NCBI RefSeq assembly: GCF_036346595.1
Contig: NZ_CP107834.1
Coordinates: forward strand, 4,464,001 to 4,528,000
Reading direction: 5' to 3'
DNA: 64,000 nucleotides
From: Streptomyces sp. NBC_00525
Lineage (GTDB): Bacteria; Actinomycetota; Actinomycetes; Streptomycetales; Streptomycetaceae
Below are positions 17,695 through 26,153 of the stretch, one piece after another. The notes under the pieces were generated by a model that saw only the letters and a program-made list of their open reading frames with translations, was not told where the DNA came from and did not search any database. The translations under genes and the position numbers were made by a program. The stretch's first letter is position 1; each line of letters begins with the position of its first letter.

Positions 17695-18237
17695 CTACGC
17701 AGGACCACTCGGGAACAGAAGCTCGTACGGCAGGTAATCGTCGTCCGGTACGCGCGGCACGTAGTCGGGGGCCGTGCGTGCAGCCACGGCCAGCAGCCGA
17801 GCGGCAGCCTCCTCCTCGGAGATGGGAGCAAGCCCGAGGGCGCGCAGGAGGCGGTCGCGCTCGGCGTCGAAGTTCGGGTGGTCAGCCCGAAGGTCCGAGC
17901 CGAGCTCGCTGATCACGAAGCCCTTCGCCAGGTCGCGCCAGAAAGGCAGTATGGCGATGAGCGTGATGGCCTCGACGAGGTCGGCGCCGATCAACGTGGC
18001 CTGGCCCTCTGAGTCGGCGTACAGGACGGGCCTCTCCTCGGCCCCAGCCTCCCCGCACAGGTAGTACGTGCCGCCAGCGCCGCAACTGGCTATCGGGTGT
18101 AGGGGGATCCTGGTAGGAAGGGCAAGTTCCTCGATGGGATCCCGGCGCTCGACGTCGAAATCGCCAGGCCAGGCGAGCGCGGTGGCAAGGGAAGACTCCT
18201 GCTCGATCCGGCGGAGTAGATCGTCTGATGCGGTCAT
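17695..18237 (-). CDS. Hypothetical protein, 180 aa
   Basis: Starts MTASDDLLRRIEQESSL at ATG 18237 with no strong ribosome site. Predicted alpha/beta, acidic, with a strand-rich middle (GTYYLCGEAG, RPVLYADSEGQATLIGADL) and a hydrophobic segment EAITLIAILPFWRDLAKGF. The layout resembles SUKH/Imm-type immunity proteins, but this is a weak visual similarity. It converges on the 17215-17676 gene. Confidence 0.6.
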   Translation of the reverse strand: MTASDDLLRRIEQESSLATALAWPGDFDVERRDPIEELALPTRIPLHPIASCGAGGTYYLCGEAGAEERPVLYADSEGQATLIGADLVEAITLIAILPFWRDLAKGFVISELGSDLRADHPNFDAERDRLLRALGLAPISEEEAAARLLAVAARTAPDYVPRVPDDDYLPYELLFPSGPA

Positions 18238-18307
18238 GGGACGGAACGTAAGGGCCTGCGCTGGCACTGCACAAGAATGGAGGTCGCGGCGACCTGCACC
18301 TGAGCGC

Positions 18308-18850
18308 TCAGGCTGCTGCTGCGCCCGGGTCCTCGTCCTCCGGGGAATCATCCGCACCCGGGGCCTCGCCTTCCGGGGAATCGTCCGCATCGGACTTTGG
18401 AGAGACCCAGGTGGTGCCGGGAGGCAGATCTTCCCCTGTCTCCTCCTTGTACTGCGCCTTCTTCTCCTCGCTGGCGTTCCAGCCGGGGTGGAGATTCCGC
18501 AGGTGGTTCTTGGCGGAGTCGCGAGGACTGCTCGTCCTGTCGGAGGCGGAGGGCTGCTCCTGGTCAGCGACACCCTCGACTTCCGCGGCACCCTCAGCAT
18601 CCTCAACGTCCTCGGCGTTTGCGGAACCCTCGGCATAGCTGGGGAACTCGTCTGCGTCCTCATCCATGCTGCGCGGCGCGAGGACCACAACAGCGACCAT
18701 GCCCGCAGCCACGCCCGCGACTTTGACGAAGCGGATCGTCCTCGGGTGCTTCTCAGCCCAGCCCTTGCCCTTCTCGACCCAGTCCTTGGCCTTCTCACGG
18801 AGGGAAGTGGGCTCGCCGTCATCGGGGGGCATGGGGTCAGTCACGGGCAC
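18308..18850 (-). CDS. Single-TM acidic membrane protein of unknown function
   Basis: 180 residues. A basic amphipathic N terminus (SLREKAKDWVEKGKGWAEKHPRT) leads to one transmembrane helix (FVKVAGVAAGMVAVVVLA, about residues 42-60), followed by a very acidic, low-complexity tail with repeated EDxED and a basic patch RNLHPGWNASEEKKAQYKEE. The GTG at 18850 or ATG at 18832 could start it. A perfect palindrome lies about 26 bp upstream. No family recognised. Confidence 0.55.
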   Translation of the reverse strand: MPVTDPMPPDDGEPTSLREKAKDWVEKGKGWAEKHPRTIRFVKVAGVAAGMVAVVVLAPRSMDEDADEFPSYAEGSANAEDVEDAEGAAEVEGVADQEQPSASDRTSSPRDSAKNHLRNLHPGWNASEEKKAQYKEETGEDLPPGTTWVSPKSDADDSPEGEAPGADDSPEDEDPGAAAA

Positions 18851-18875
18851 AGATCTACCGGACCCATCCCTCGCC

Positions 18876-18895
18876 TGTCAGGCAATCGCCTGACA
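18876..18895. promoter_or_regulatory. Operator-like palindrome upstream of the TM protein
   Basis: TGTCAGGC-AATC-GCCTGACA, a perfect 8-bp inverted repeat with 4-nt spacer, 26 bp before the GTG at 18850 on the minus strand. The size and AT-centred spacer fit a dimeric repressor site rather than a terminator (no T-run, upstream of a start). Confidence 0.4.
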
Positions 18896-19070
18896 TCGCC
18901 CGATGCGTTACGGCGGCGCTCGCCAGACTGAAGTACTTCTTCGCGTCTTCACGAAGGGGCGGCCTCCGGCCGCCACAGCCGCTTGCCGTCATCGCTCTGC
19001 CCGCCCTCCAGGCGGCCTCCGTGCTGGTGGTGCCGGGCACGACGACCCTCATCGAGCTCGGCCGCTTCAG

Positions 19071-19122
19071 ACGCGGTTTACAGCTCCAGGGCGGAGGCGA
19101 TCGTGGCGGCGCAGAGAGAACC
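19071..19122 (+). repeat. Copy 2 of the regulator-start duplication (decayed)
   Basis: Matches the XRE leader and start at 15294-15343. The equivalent GTG opens MAAQREPRPP and meets a stop after about 13 codons, so no regulator remains. It is the one recognisable item in the 383-bp gap 18851-19233, apart from the palindrome at 18876. It suggests a second regulator locus was deleted, or a duplication bracketing 15.3-19.1 kb. Confidence 0.7.
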
Positions 19123-19233
19123 GCGCCCGCCGTTCAATACGAGGTAGCGCGGGAGGCCCGCGTACATCCTCGTCACTTAGCTCTCGACCACATGGCCGTA
19201 GCCGATCTTCTGGGGGTGCTGGGACGGCATTGG

Positions 19234-19965
19234 TCACCTTTCCGGGTACAGGTCGGTACGGTCGATCCAGGTGGGGGCGACGAAGATGTTGTCGCCGGCG
19301 GGGGCTTTGGAGGCTTCCAGCAGGGACCAGGTGCGGGACTCTTCGACCAGGTGCTCCCAGGGCGCGGTCCAGTCGAGTTCCCAGTCCAGGCTGGTGCCGG
19401 AGATGCCGTACGTGCGGCCGGCGTCGACCTGCCAGAGCTGGGAGTAGAGGATCACCTGAGCGTGGTCGGCCAGGTCGTTGATGATCTCGGTGAAGTGGGT
19501 TGAGGGCCAGCCAGGGGCGTCGTCCGCCGCGGTGGCTCGCAGGCGCGCGGTGAGCGGTGGGACGACAGGGGTGCGTGCGCCGAGTTCGGTCAGGGCCCAG
19601 CGGATGCCGCCCGGCTCGCTCCAGTCCGGTGGAGTCGCCCCTTCCAGGCAGGCGCGATAGGCGCGGCGCAGGTGCTCGGCCGCGCCGTCTATCTCTAGGC
19701 TCGCCAGGGCCATCGCAGCCCATTCCCGGACGGTGGAGTCGTCGCTGCGCAGGAGGGCGATCAGAGCGGGGCCGCAGCGTGGGTCCGCCACCTCTTCGAA
19801 GACCTCGATGGCGGTCAGCTGCCCGAAGCTGCCGAGGGAGGGCAGTCCGTCGATGATGGCGGGTATGGCGTCAGAGCCGATACCGATCAGTTCCGCGCGG
19901 GCGTCGTACGACGGGCCGGTCGAGTCGTCGAGCCGCTGGATGAGTCTCTCGATGTGCGTGGTCAT
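19234..19965 (-). CDS. HEAT-repeat protein
   Basis: 243 residues. N-terminal half shows HEAT-like helical pairs: ARAELIGIGSDAIPAIIDGL, DPRCGPALIALLRSDDSTVREWAAMALASL, AAEHLRRAYRACL. The C-terminal half (GISGTSLDWELDWTAPWEHLVEE) is not recognised. The ATG at 19965 overlaps the upstream CPCC gene stop by 4 nt (ATGA), so the two form a coupled pair. A scaffold or immunity role is possible. Confidence 0.7.
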   Translation of the reverse strand: MTTHIERLIQRLDDSTGPSYDARAELIGIGSDAIPAIIDGLPSLGSFGQLTAIEVFEEVADPRCGPALIALLRSDDSTVREWAAMALASLEIDGAAEHLRRAYRACLEGATPPDWSEPGGIRWALTELGARTPVVPPLTARLRATAADDAPGWPSTHFTEIINDLADHAQVILYSQLWQVDAGRTYGISGTSLDWELDWTAPWEHLVEESRTWSLLEASKAPAGDNIFVAPTWIDRTDLYPER

Positions 19966-20342
19966 GGGTGGTCCCGGCGCCAGAAAGTGGGCAGCCACCA
20001 GCAGAGCACCGAGTGGTCGTCGGGCCACGGGGAGCGGTTCTCGCTTGCCCACTCCTCGAAGGAGTCGCGTGTCAGATCGATGGGTCGCCAGGCGGGGTCG
20101 AGCGGCTCGTCCTCGGCAGGCGAGCGGACGAAGCGGCGGCCGTGCTCGTCGCAGGCGCCGAAGTCCTGGCAGTTGCGCTGGGCCTCGATCAAGGAGACCT
20201 TGTTCGCTCCGCCGGCCATGGTCGGCCAGCGGAACTGGACCCCGTCGTCCTCCCAGAAGCACACGGGGCAGATCTCGTACGAGCCGGGCATCGCGTCCAG
20301 CACACGGTGCCCGCAGCATGGGCAGGGGTATCGGTCGCTCAC
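19962..20342 (-). CDS. Cysteine-rich CPCC-domain protein
   Basis: 126 residues starting at GTG 20342 (AAGGAG 9 nt upstream). The N terminus YPCPCCGHRVLDAMPGSYEI followed by CPVCFWEDDGVQFRWP is the CPCC domain, with four paired cysteines likely to bind zinc. Members are frequent near polymorphic toxins and are thought to serve as immunity proteins, but no toxin is visible here. Coupled to the HEAT-repeat gene. Confidence 0.8.
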   Translation of the reverse strand: MSDRYPCPCCGHRVLDAMPGSYEICPVCFWEDDGVQFRWPTMAGGANKVSLIEAQRNCQDFGACDEHGRRFVRSPAEDEPLDPAWRPIDLTRDSFEEWASENRSPWPDDHSVLCWWLPTFWRRDHP

Positions 20343-20576
20343 CCGGGCAGTCTCCTTGCCGGTCCCGCCGGTGCGCCATGGATTGCTCGGCCTCCGCCCG
20401 CCCGGCCGGTCCGCAGCCAGTTCGCAGGACAGCCGTAAGCGGCCACCGGGAACCCATGCATGTCAACGAGAAACCCCAGATGAGGGCCCTGCACGGGGCT
20501 CCGCCGCAGGTCAGGATCACCGCAGACGTTCCGCTTCGACGCCTGTGTGGCGGCGATCGGTCCGGTGCGCAACGTT

Positions 20577-21959
20577 TCACGGGTGGTTCCACTCCTCGTC
20601 TGGCAGTGCGTGCCACAGGTCCAGCCAGTCGTGGAGCAGGAAGAGGGGGCGGGTCAGGATGATGTCGCCGGCCCGCTGGGGGCGGATCGCCAGGCCCAGG
20701 TCGGCGAAGATCGGATCGCCGGCGACGCTGTACGTCAGGTTGCCGGGCCGTGTGGTGCGGTGGGCGAGCCAGTTCTCGACGTGGGACGGTGCGCAGCCGG
20801 TCAGCGGGGCCGCGTCCAGTCTCACCTGGGGGCCGGTGAGGGCGTCTGCGGCGACGCACCCCAGGCGGCCGTTGTGGAAGAGGGCCCTGACCCCGCTCTC
20901 GGTGAAGTCGGCGTAGTCGAGCTGCGGGTCTTCGCCGTGGTGGGAGTACGACGAGACGGCCGGTTCTTCGCCGAGGACTTGGGTGATCTCCTCCAAGGTC
21001 ATCCCGAAGTGCAGGGGGCCGACCCCCACATACGGCGTGAACGTCCACTCGGCACGCTCCTCCTCCCGGGCGATCCGCCACGGGACGGCCACGGGCAGCT
21101 CGGGTGCCGGTTCGGGCGCGGTCCGGTCCTCGCGCCGGCGGCCCGGTCGTTCCGGAGCCGCGGTGTCCTCGGGCTGCTCCGCCAGCCGGCGGATCGCCCG
21201 CTCCTGCGCCTGGCCGCCGAACGGGTTCTCCGCCAACTCGCGTGCCCGGTCCAGGGCCGTGCGGCGCTCCTCCTCCGCAGTGATGAGCCCGGTGACATCC
21301 TCGCCCCAGGCAGCCAGCCGTTCCCGGGCGATGCACCGGTAGTACGAGTCCGCGCTCACGGCAAGGACCTCGCGGACGGCGGGCGCGTATCGGGGGACGT
21401 GCGAGGCGAGGGCGGGGTCGGTCAGGAGCAGGGCGGTGGCCGCGAGCACGGCCTCCCGCACCAGCGGATCGTCTGCGTCGCAGAACTCCGCGATGCGGTC
21501 GTGGAGCAGTGGCCTCGCCGTACGAGCGGCAGCCAGATCCCGATCCGCGCCGACACCGTCCTCGACGTCCAGGCGGGCGAGGTCGGCGAACGAAGCCAGC
21601 CAGTTCAGCAGTTCGGCGCGAAGCGACCGCCGACCGGCCCTGCGCTCCCAGCGGTCTTCGGCGAGGGTGCGTGGATCGTCCAGAAGACCTGCCAGGACCA
21701 GGGCCGCCGGAGCCGTCGCCGGAAACACCCGCTCCTGATGGAGGAGCAGCCGATACAGATCGCCCACCGCCCGAACCCGGCGGGCCGGATCGGTGGCGAG
21801 CACAGCGCCGAGGATGTCCGGTGTGTCGGGCACACCGTGCCGGCCGGAACAGACGTGCGGCAGCTCTTCCCAGGGGGTGCCGGCGAGCGCCGCCTGTGCT
21901 CTGGGTGGCAGGGGGCCTGCGGGAGCACCGGAAGGGCCCGCGGTCATCGCGTCGATCAC
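20577..21959 (-). CDS. HEAT-type helical protein with C-terminal VGVGPLxFGM domain
   Basis: 460 residues. Residues about 1-230 are alpha-helical repeats (PDILGAVLATDPARRVRAVGDL, DADDPLVREAVLAATALLLTDP). A charged, Pro-rich linker follows (about 250-295). The C terminus (about 305-460) carries VGVGPLHFGMTLEEITQVLG, ALTGPQVRLDAAPLTG and ALPDEEW, the same domain that stands alone at 11414-11986. Start GTG 21959. No catalytic residues recognised. About 230 bp of empty DNA separates it from the CPCC gene. Confidence 0.7.
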   Translation of the reverse strand: MIDAMTAGPSGAPAGPLPPRAQAALAGTPWEELPHVCSGRHGVPDTPDILGAVLATDPARRVRAVGDLYRLLLHQERVFPATAPAALVLAGLLDDPRTLAEDRWERRAGRRSLRAELLNWLASFADLARLDVEDGVGADRDLAAARTARPLLHDRIAEFCDADDPLVREAVLAATALLLTDPALASHVPRYAPAVREVLAVSADSYYRCIARERLAAWGEDVTGLITAEEERRTALDRARELAENPFGGQAQERAIRRLAEQPEDTAAPERPGRRREDRTAPEPAPELPVAVPWRIAREEERAEWTFTPYVGVGPLHFGMTLEEITQVLGEEPAVSSYSHHGEDPQLDYADFTESGVRALFHNGRLGCVAADALTGPQVRLDAAPLTGCAPSHVENWLAHRTTRPGNLTYSVAGDPIFADLGLAIRPQRAGDIILTRPLFLLHDWLDLWHALPDEEWNHP

Positions 21960-22067
21960 GACCGCAGTGTTCCAGCCGACTCCGACATCGGTACGCCCGC
22001 ACCTGACCCGGCGTCGTCCGCCCTGCCGGGGTCGGCGGGGCGGACGCGGCGAAGGGCGGTGGCGGGA

Positions 22068-23228
22068 TCAGCTGTCGGGGTCCTCCGGGGGGTGGGGGCT
22101 GTGCGGGGTGTCCCAGTAGTACGCGGAGGCGGAGTCGTCGGTCTCCGGTGAACCCCAGTCCCGCTCGACATCGTTCTCCGACGGGGAGGCAGCCGTGTAC
22201 GAGGGGGCGTCGCTCTCGTCGTCGTAAGGCAGCAGGAACCTCCGGCGGATCTCGTCGGCGGCGTCCTCCCGGCCGTTCGCTTGCAGTGTGCGCATCACAC
22301 GGTGCACCAGGACCGTGTACCCGTCCGTGTCAGGTTTCAGATCCGCGGCTTCCATCAGCAGGAGCAGGCGTTCGGAGACGCTCACTTGTTCCTCCCGGAC
22401 GAACTCGTCCGTCGCCTCATCGTGCGCGCCCACCGGTGGCACGAGAAGGTGACGGAAGAGGTCGGGCACCTCCTGGTCCTGGGCCGCCGCCGCGACCTGG
22501 GCGAGCGGGCCGATCATGTCGACCGCCTTCTCGATCTCCTCCTCGTGGCGGGCCAGCCACCACACCACCGCACTGCCTGTGCTCTTGAGTACGTCGTCGC
22601 CCAGATAGCGCCGCTTGCTGCGCTCGTACTGGCGCTCGTGCTCCCACACCTCCTCGTCCTTGCGCAGATTGTTCAGCTTCCGCAGGCGCTCGCTGTCCTC
22701 GGAGGCGAGCGTCAGCGTCACGTCGGCGACCGTGCACTCCACTCGCCCGCTCCGGTCCGTGAACGGGAAGCCGAGCTCACCCTCCAGGAGGTAGCGCGCG
22801 AAGCTCGCCCGAGCGGGGTCCTCGTGGCGGACCACCGACGAAGCCCGGTTGACGACCGAGGACACGGCGAGAGCCGGCGAAACGCTGCCGGACCAGTCGG
22901 CGTGGTCGGGCGCGGCCCGCCACCACACCGTGGCGGAGAAGAGGAAGTCGTAGCCGTCCCGCGCACTGGGCAGCGGGGCCTCGCTCACACGGGTCTCCGC
23001 GTACGGCTGCTCCGGCGGCGCGGCCGGCTCGGGTTCCACGGGCTCATCCGTGCCGGCGGGCTCGCGCCCGTTGCCGGCGAACGCCATCACGAGCAGCAGG
23101 GAGCCCGAGACCGTGACCATGGACATGAAGCCCCACAGCCAGGGTGACCAGTGCTGCAGGCTCCCGACCAGTGCCGGTGCGAGGCCGCAGAGAGCCACGA
23201 ACAGCAAGCCGGTGAAGCGGTGTCTCAT
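22068..23228 (-). CDS. Two-TM membrane protein, third gene of the TIR operon
   Basis: 386 residues. Two N-terminal hydrophobic helices (LLFVALCGLAPALVGSL and LWGFMSMVTVSGSLLLVMAFAG) anchor a large cytoplasmic part with coiled-coil character (SERLRKLNNLRKDEEVWEHE) and a helical C terminus. The ATG at 23228 overlaps the ATPase stop by 4 nt and has AGAGG upstream. The longer reading from 23291 lies inside the ATPase and is rejected. No family recognised. In an effector operon, a membrane partner could be the sensor, the pore or an anchor. Confidence 0.75.
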   Translation of the reverse strand: MRHRFTGLLFVALCGLAPALVGSLQHWSPWLWGFMSMVTVSGSLLLVMAFAGNGREPAGTDEPVEPEPAAPPEQPYAETRVSEAPLPSARDGYDFLFSATVWWRAAPDHADWSGSVSPALAVSSVVNRASSVVRHEDPARASFARYLLEGELGFPFTDRSGRVECTVADVTLTLASEDSERLRKLNNLRKDEEVWEHERQYERSKRRYLGDDVLKSTGSAVVWWLARHEEEIEKAVDMIGPLAQVAAAAQDQEVPDLFRHLLVPPVGAHDEATDEFVREEQVSVSERLLLLMEAADLKPDTDGYTVLVHRVMRTLQANGREDAADEIRRRFLLPYDDESDAPSYTAASPSENDVERDWGSPETDDSASAYYWDTPHSPHPPEDPDS

Positions 23229-25213
23229 CGTGCCTCTTCCCTGGTCCGGGTTCCCGCACCCATGTCCGGTGCGTCTTCCGCGCGGTCGCACTGCGCGTCA
23301 TCGATGTACCGCCAGAAGCGGCCCGCGACGGCCGCCCGTTCGGGCCGGTGAGAGGTCCTCACCCAGTCGCATGCGAGGGTGTAGAGGCGCTGGAGAGCGG
23401 CCGGGCGGCCGCGCGTCGCACCGACCATCACACCCAGCGCCATGTCCCGCGAGGAGTCCTCCGCCGCGCTGCTCAGCCAGCTGTTCACCATGGACGTCCA
23501 CAGCTCGTCGGGTGGCTGGGCGAAGACCGCCTCCCAGCCCACGAACAGGTCGGGCCAGACGGGCGGGTCCGATGCGCGGTCGCTCGTCAGCAGTTCTGTG
23601 AGCAGCCGGAGGTGAGGTGCCGCCGCACGCGGCTCCTGGTGCGTTCGTTCGCGCAGGCGATCGATCAGCAGCCGGTGGAGCCGGCGGTCGCGACAGCCGA
23701 GTTCGAAGAGAGCGTCCCTCGCCTCTCGGGCCGGCGCCCCGCTGTTGCGTACGGCGAGGTGGTGCAGCCGTACGAGGGCCTGATCGGGGTGCGTCATCGC
23801 CAGGTACTGGCAGCAGGCGGCGGTCAGTACGCGTACCAGTCCGTCCGGCAGAGCGCCCGACCGCACGTACTCGTAGATCTTCCGGCGGAACCAGCCGCCC
23901 AGCCCCTCGTGGCTGAGGCCGAGCCCGAGCGCCGTGACCGCGCGCTGATCGCGATGGGCGCCGGTCGAGCCGTTCGCCCATTGGACCGCGAGGGCGAAGA
24001 GGTGGTCGGGCCGGTCGACCGCCAGGGCACACTCGCCGAAGCGGACGACGATGCCGACCCGGTCGCCGAGGGTCAGGTCCTGTTGCCCGGCCGCTTGGCC
24101 GATCCAGTCCCTGAGATCGTCGCGTACTCCCGGAAAGTTCGCCCAGAAGTACGTGCGAACCGCGTCGGCGTAGGCCAGGTGGCCGAAGCGGAGCCGCCCT
24201 CCGGCGTCCCGTTCGATCCCGAGCGCGGTCAGACGTTCCCCGAAGTCGCTTCCCGCGAGTTCGGTCGTCGTCTCGTCCTCGTACTTCACGGTCCGCAACA
24301 GGCCGCGCCATGCCCGGTACACGGTGTCCGCGCGAGCCTCCTCGAAGACGGCGGCCGCCAGCAGGAGCGCCCGTTCCGGGGTGGAGCGCGCTTCGGCCAC
24401 TTGCCGGCCCACCTCACCGGCCCGGTCGGTCACCGCATGGATCGCCTGATCGAGCCATCCCGCGAAGTCGCTTCCGAACCGGCGGCTGTCGCGCGCTTCT
24501 CCCACCAGCCGTGCGAGCTGAGCCAGTTCACGCATGGGGGAGCGGTCGCACAACTGCTGGAGGGCGGGGTTCGCGAGGTCCGCCGGGCGGAAGACCATAT
24601 CGTCCATGCGGAGGTGCCGGGTGAGGACGGTGACGCCTCTGGGACGCCCCAGCTTCACGATGTACGGTTCCAGGTCCGGCTTGCGGGCGTACTCCAGGCC
24701 GGCCGGAAGGACGGCCACCATACGGGCCCCGGCCTCCTGGACCCGGGATCGGCGAAGGTCCAGCTCGCGCTGGGCCCCGGCGTACTCTTCCTCGTCCGCG
24801 ATCCCCGACAGGTCGAGGAGGAAGCGGTCGCCCTCGGCCGGCGCGAACGGGTTCTGGTCCTTGTCCATCGCCGGAAGTTCTTCGAAGCGCCCTTCGGCGG
24901 AACCGGAGCCGTCCTCGGTGCCCAGTCCGTGCAGCAGCATGATCGCCGCGGCACGTCGGCCACTTCCCGGTTCTCCCTCCAGCAACACCACCGCTCCGGG
25001 CCTTTTCAGACGGTCGGCACCCACGCGGTATCCCGCCGGCCGGGCGAACCGGTCGGCCAGTCGCACCCGGTCCTCCCGAACGATCCGGAGGGTCTCGACA
25101 CGCTTGCGGCGCATCCAGTCCGCGCCGACGCCGTAATAGTTGTTCTGCGGGCCGCTGCCGTTGTTGACGGGGCCATTCGGATCGTTGACCGTGACGTGGT
25201 CCTGATCGGTCAT
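23225..25213 (-). CDS. Large NTPase-like (STAND/NLR-like) protein of the TIR operon
   Basis: 662 residues. Residues 9-28 hold a Gly/Asn motif (PNGPVNNGSGPQNNYYG) matching the TIR protein tail. A P-loop-like segment follows at 80-87, VVLLEGEPGSGRR, where the Walker A lysine is Arg; RFLLDLSG could be a Walker B-like strand. The rest is helical and repeat-rich (about 330-650), as in sensor regions of STAND ATPases. The ATG at 25213 overlaps the TIR stop by 4 nt. Probable role: nucleotide-controlled sensor or switch that activates the TIR effector. True NTP hydrolysis is uncertain because of the substituted lysine. Confidence 0.75.
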   Translation of the reverse strand: MTDQDHVTVNDPNGPVNNGSGPQNNYYGVGADWMRRKRVETLRIVREDRVRLADRFARPAGYRVGADRLKRPGAVVLLEGEPGSGRRAAAIMLLHGLGTEDGSGSAEGRFEELPAMDKDQNPFAPAEGDRFLLDLSGIADEEEYAGAQRELDLRRSRVQEAGARMVAVLPAGLEYARKPDLEPYIVKLGRPRGVTVLTRHLRMDDMVFRPADLANPALQQLCDRSPMRELAQLARLVGEARDSRRFGSDFAGWLDQAIHAVTDRAGEVGRQVAEARSTPERALLLAAAVFEEARADTVYRAWRGLLRTVKYEDETTTELAGSDFGERLTALGIERDAGGRLRFGHLAYADAVRTYFWANFPGVRDDLRDWIGQAAGQQDLTLGDRVGIVVRFGECALAVDRPDHLFALAVQWANGSTGAHRDQRAVTALGLGLSHEGLGGWFRRKIYEYVRSGALPDGLVRVLTAACCQYLAMTHPDQALVRLHHLAVRNSGAPAREARDALFELGCRDRRLHRLLIDRLRERTHQEPRAAAPHLRLLTELLTSDRASDPPVWPDLFVGWEAVFAQPPDELWTSMVNSWLSSAAEDSSRDMALGVMVGATRGRPAALQRLYTLACDWVRTSHRPERAAVAGRFWRYIDDAQCDRAEDAPDMGAGTRTREEAR

Positions 25214-25974
25214 CGTTCGTCGTCCGCGCGCCGGCGCTCGCGCTCGAAGCGCTGATGGACGGTGCCGCTGTTGTCGCCCGCCGTGTACTGCACCCCGGTG
25301 TTGTCCCCCTCGAAGTGGGGCGCGTTGTACTGATGCCCCCGCCCGGTGTTCACCGGGCCCTGCGGCTCGTTGACGAACGTACCGAGGTCTCCGTTGAGGT
25401 TGCCGATGCCACCGCGAATGCGCTGCTTCACATCGCGTGTCCGCATCCGGGCGTGCCCGCCTTCTTCGGCCGGTTCCCGCACCGCGCGGGCGTCGCGATC
25501 CTCGTGGCCCAGCTCGGGCAGGAGCCTGGAGAGCGCGTTGCCCAGGGCCTTCAGGTCCGCATCCGCGTTGCGGTGGTCGAATCGCTGGTACTGGCAGTCG
25601 GCCAGTTCCCGCAGATCCTCCGGGAGGGCGGCGGGGTCGATGCGGGTGGCACGGCCGACGAGTACAGGGATGACGAGGACTCCGCGGCAGAGGGCGGTTC
25701 CGATCTCCCGGCGGGTCCAGTCCCGCTCGGATTCGAACGCGGGGCGTCCGTCGCTTCCTCGCACCTCGGCCCAGCGGGGGCCGATGACGGCCAGGAGGGC
25801 CTGGCACTCCTCCACGGCCTCGATCAGCTTGGCGGGGTAGCGCTGTCCGGGTTCGATCGAGTCGCTGGCGAAGAAGATCCGCTCACGACCGAACCGCCGG
25901 GCGAGCTCCCGGTTGATCATGGCCGCCGTTGTTTCCTCGTCGCCGGTGCGGTAATTGACGAAGACATCGGGCAT
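25210..25974 (-). CDS. TIR-domain protein with Gly/Asn-rich signalling tail
   Basis: 254 residues. Residues 1-135 are a bacterial TIR domain: DVFVNYRTGDE, FFASDSIEPGQRY, ALLAVIGPRW, ERDWTRREIGTAL, VIPVLVG. Glu41 in SIEPG lies where NADase-type TIRs place the catalytic Glu, so NAD+ cleavage or cyclisation is possible. After a charged linker the tail carries two motifs: VNEPQGPVNTGRGHQYN (201-217) and GDNTGVQYTAGDNSGTVH (223-240). The first recurs at the ATPase N terminus. The ATG at 25974 is chosen for AAGGA 6-7 nt upstream. It opens a coupled TIR-ATPase-membrane operon 179 bp after an XRE/TPR gene. Confidence 0.88.
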   Translation of the reverse strand: MPDVFVNYRTGDEETTAAMINRELARRFGRERIFFASDSIEPGQRYPAKLIEAVEECQALLAVIGPRWAEVRGSDGRPAFESERDWTRREIGTALCRGVLVIPVLVGRATRIDPAALPEDLRELADCQYQRFDHRNADADLKALGNALSRLLPELGHEDRDARAVREPAEEGGHARMRTRDVKQRIRGGIGNLNGDLGTFVNEPQGPVNTGRGHQYNAPHFEGDNTGVQYTAGDNSGTVHQRFERERRRADDER

Positions 25975-26153
25975 GAAGGGTCCTTTCACAGGGTGTGTTA
26001 CGGGTGAGTCGGGGCAGGGCGAAGCGGCGCGCTGCCGTCACGGCATGGCGATTTCGCGCAGGCGCGGGGAAGACGGCGCATCCCTGATGCCGGTGCACAC
26101 GGGAGCCGGGGGCCTGGCGTCGCGGGGAAGCCGGAGGGGGTGGTGAGGTGGTG

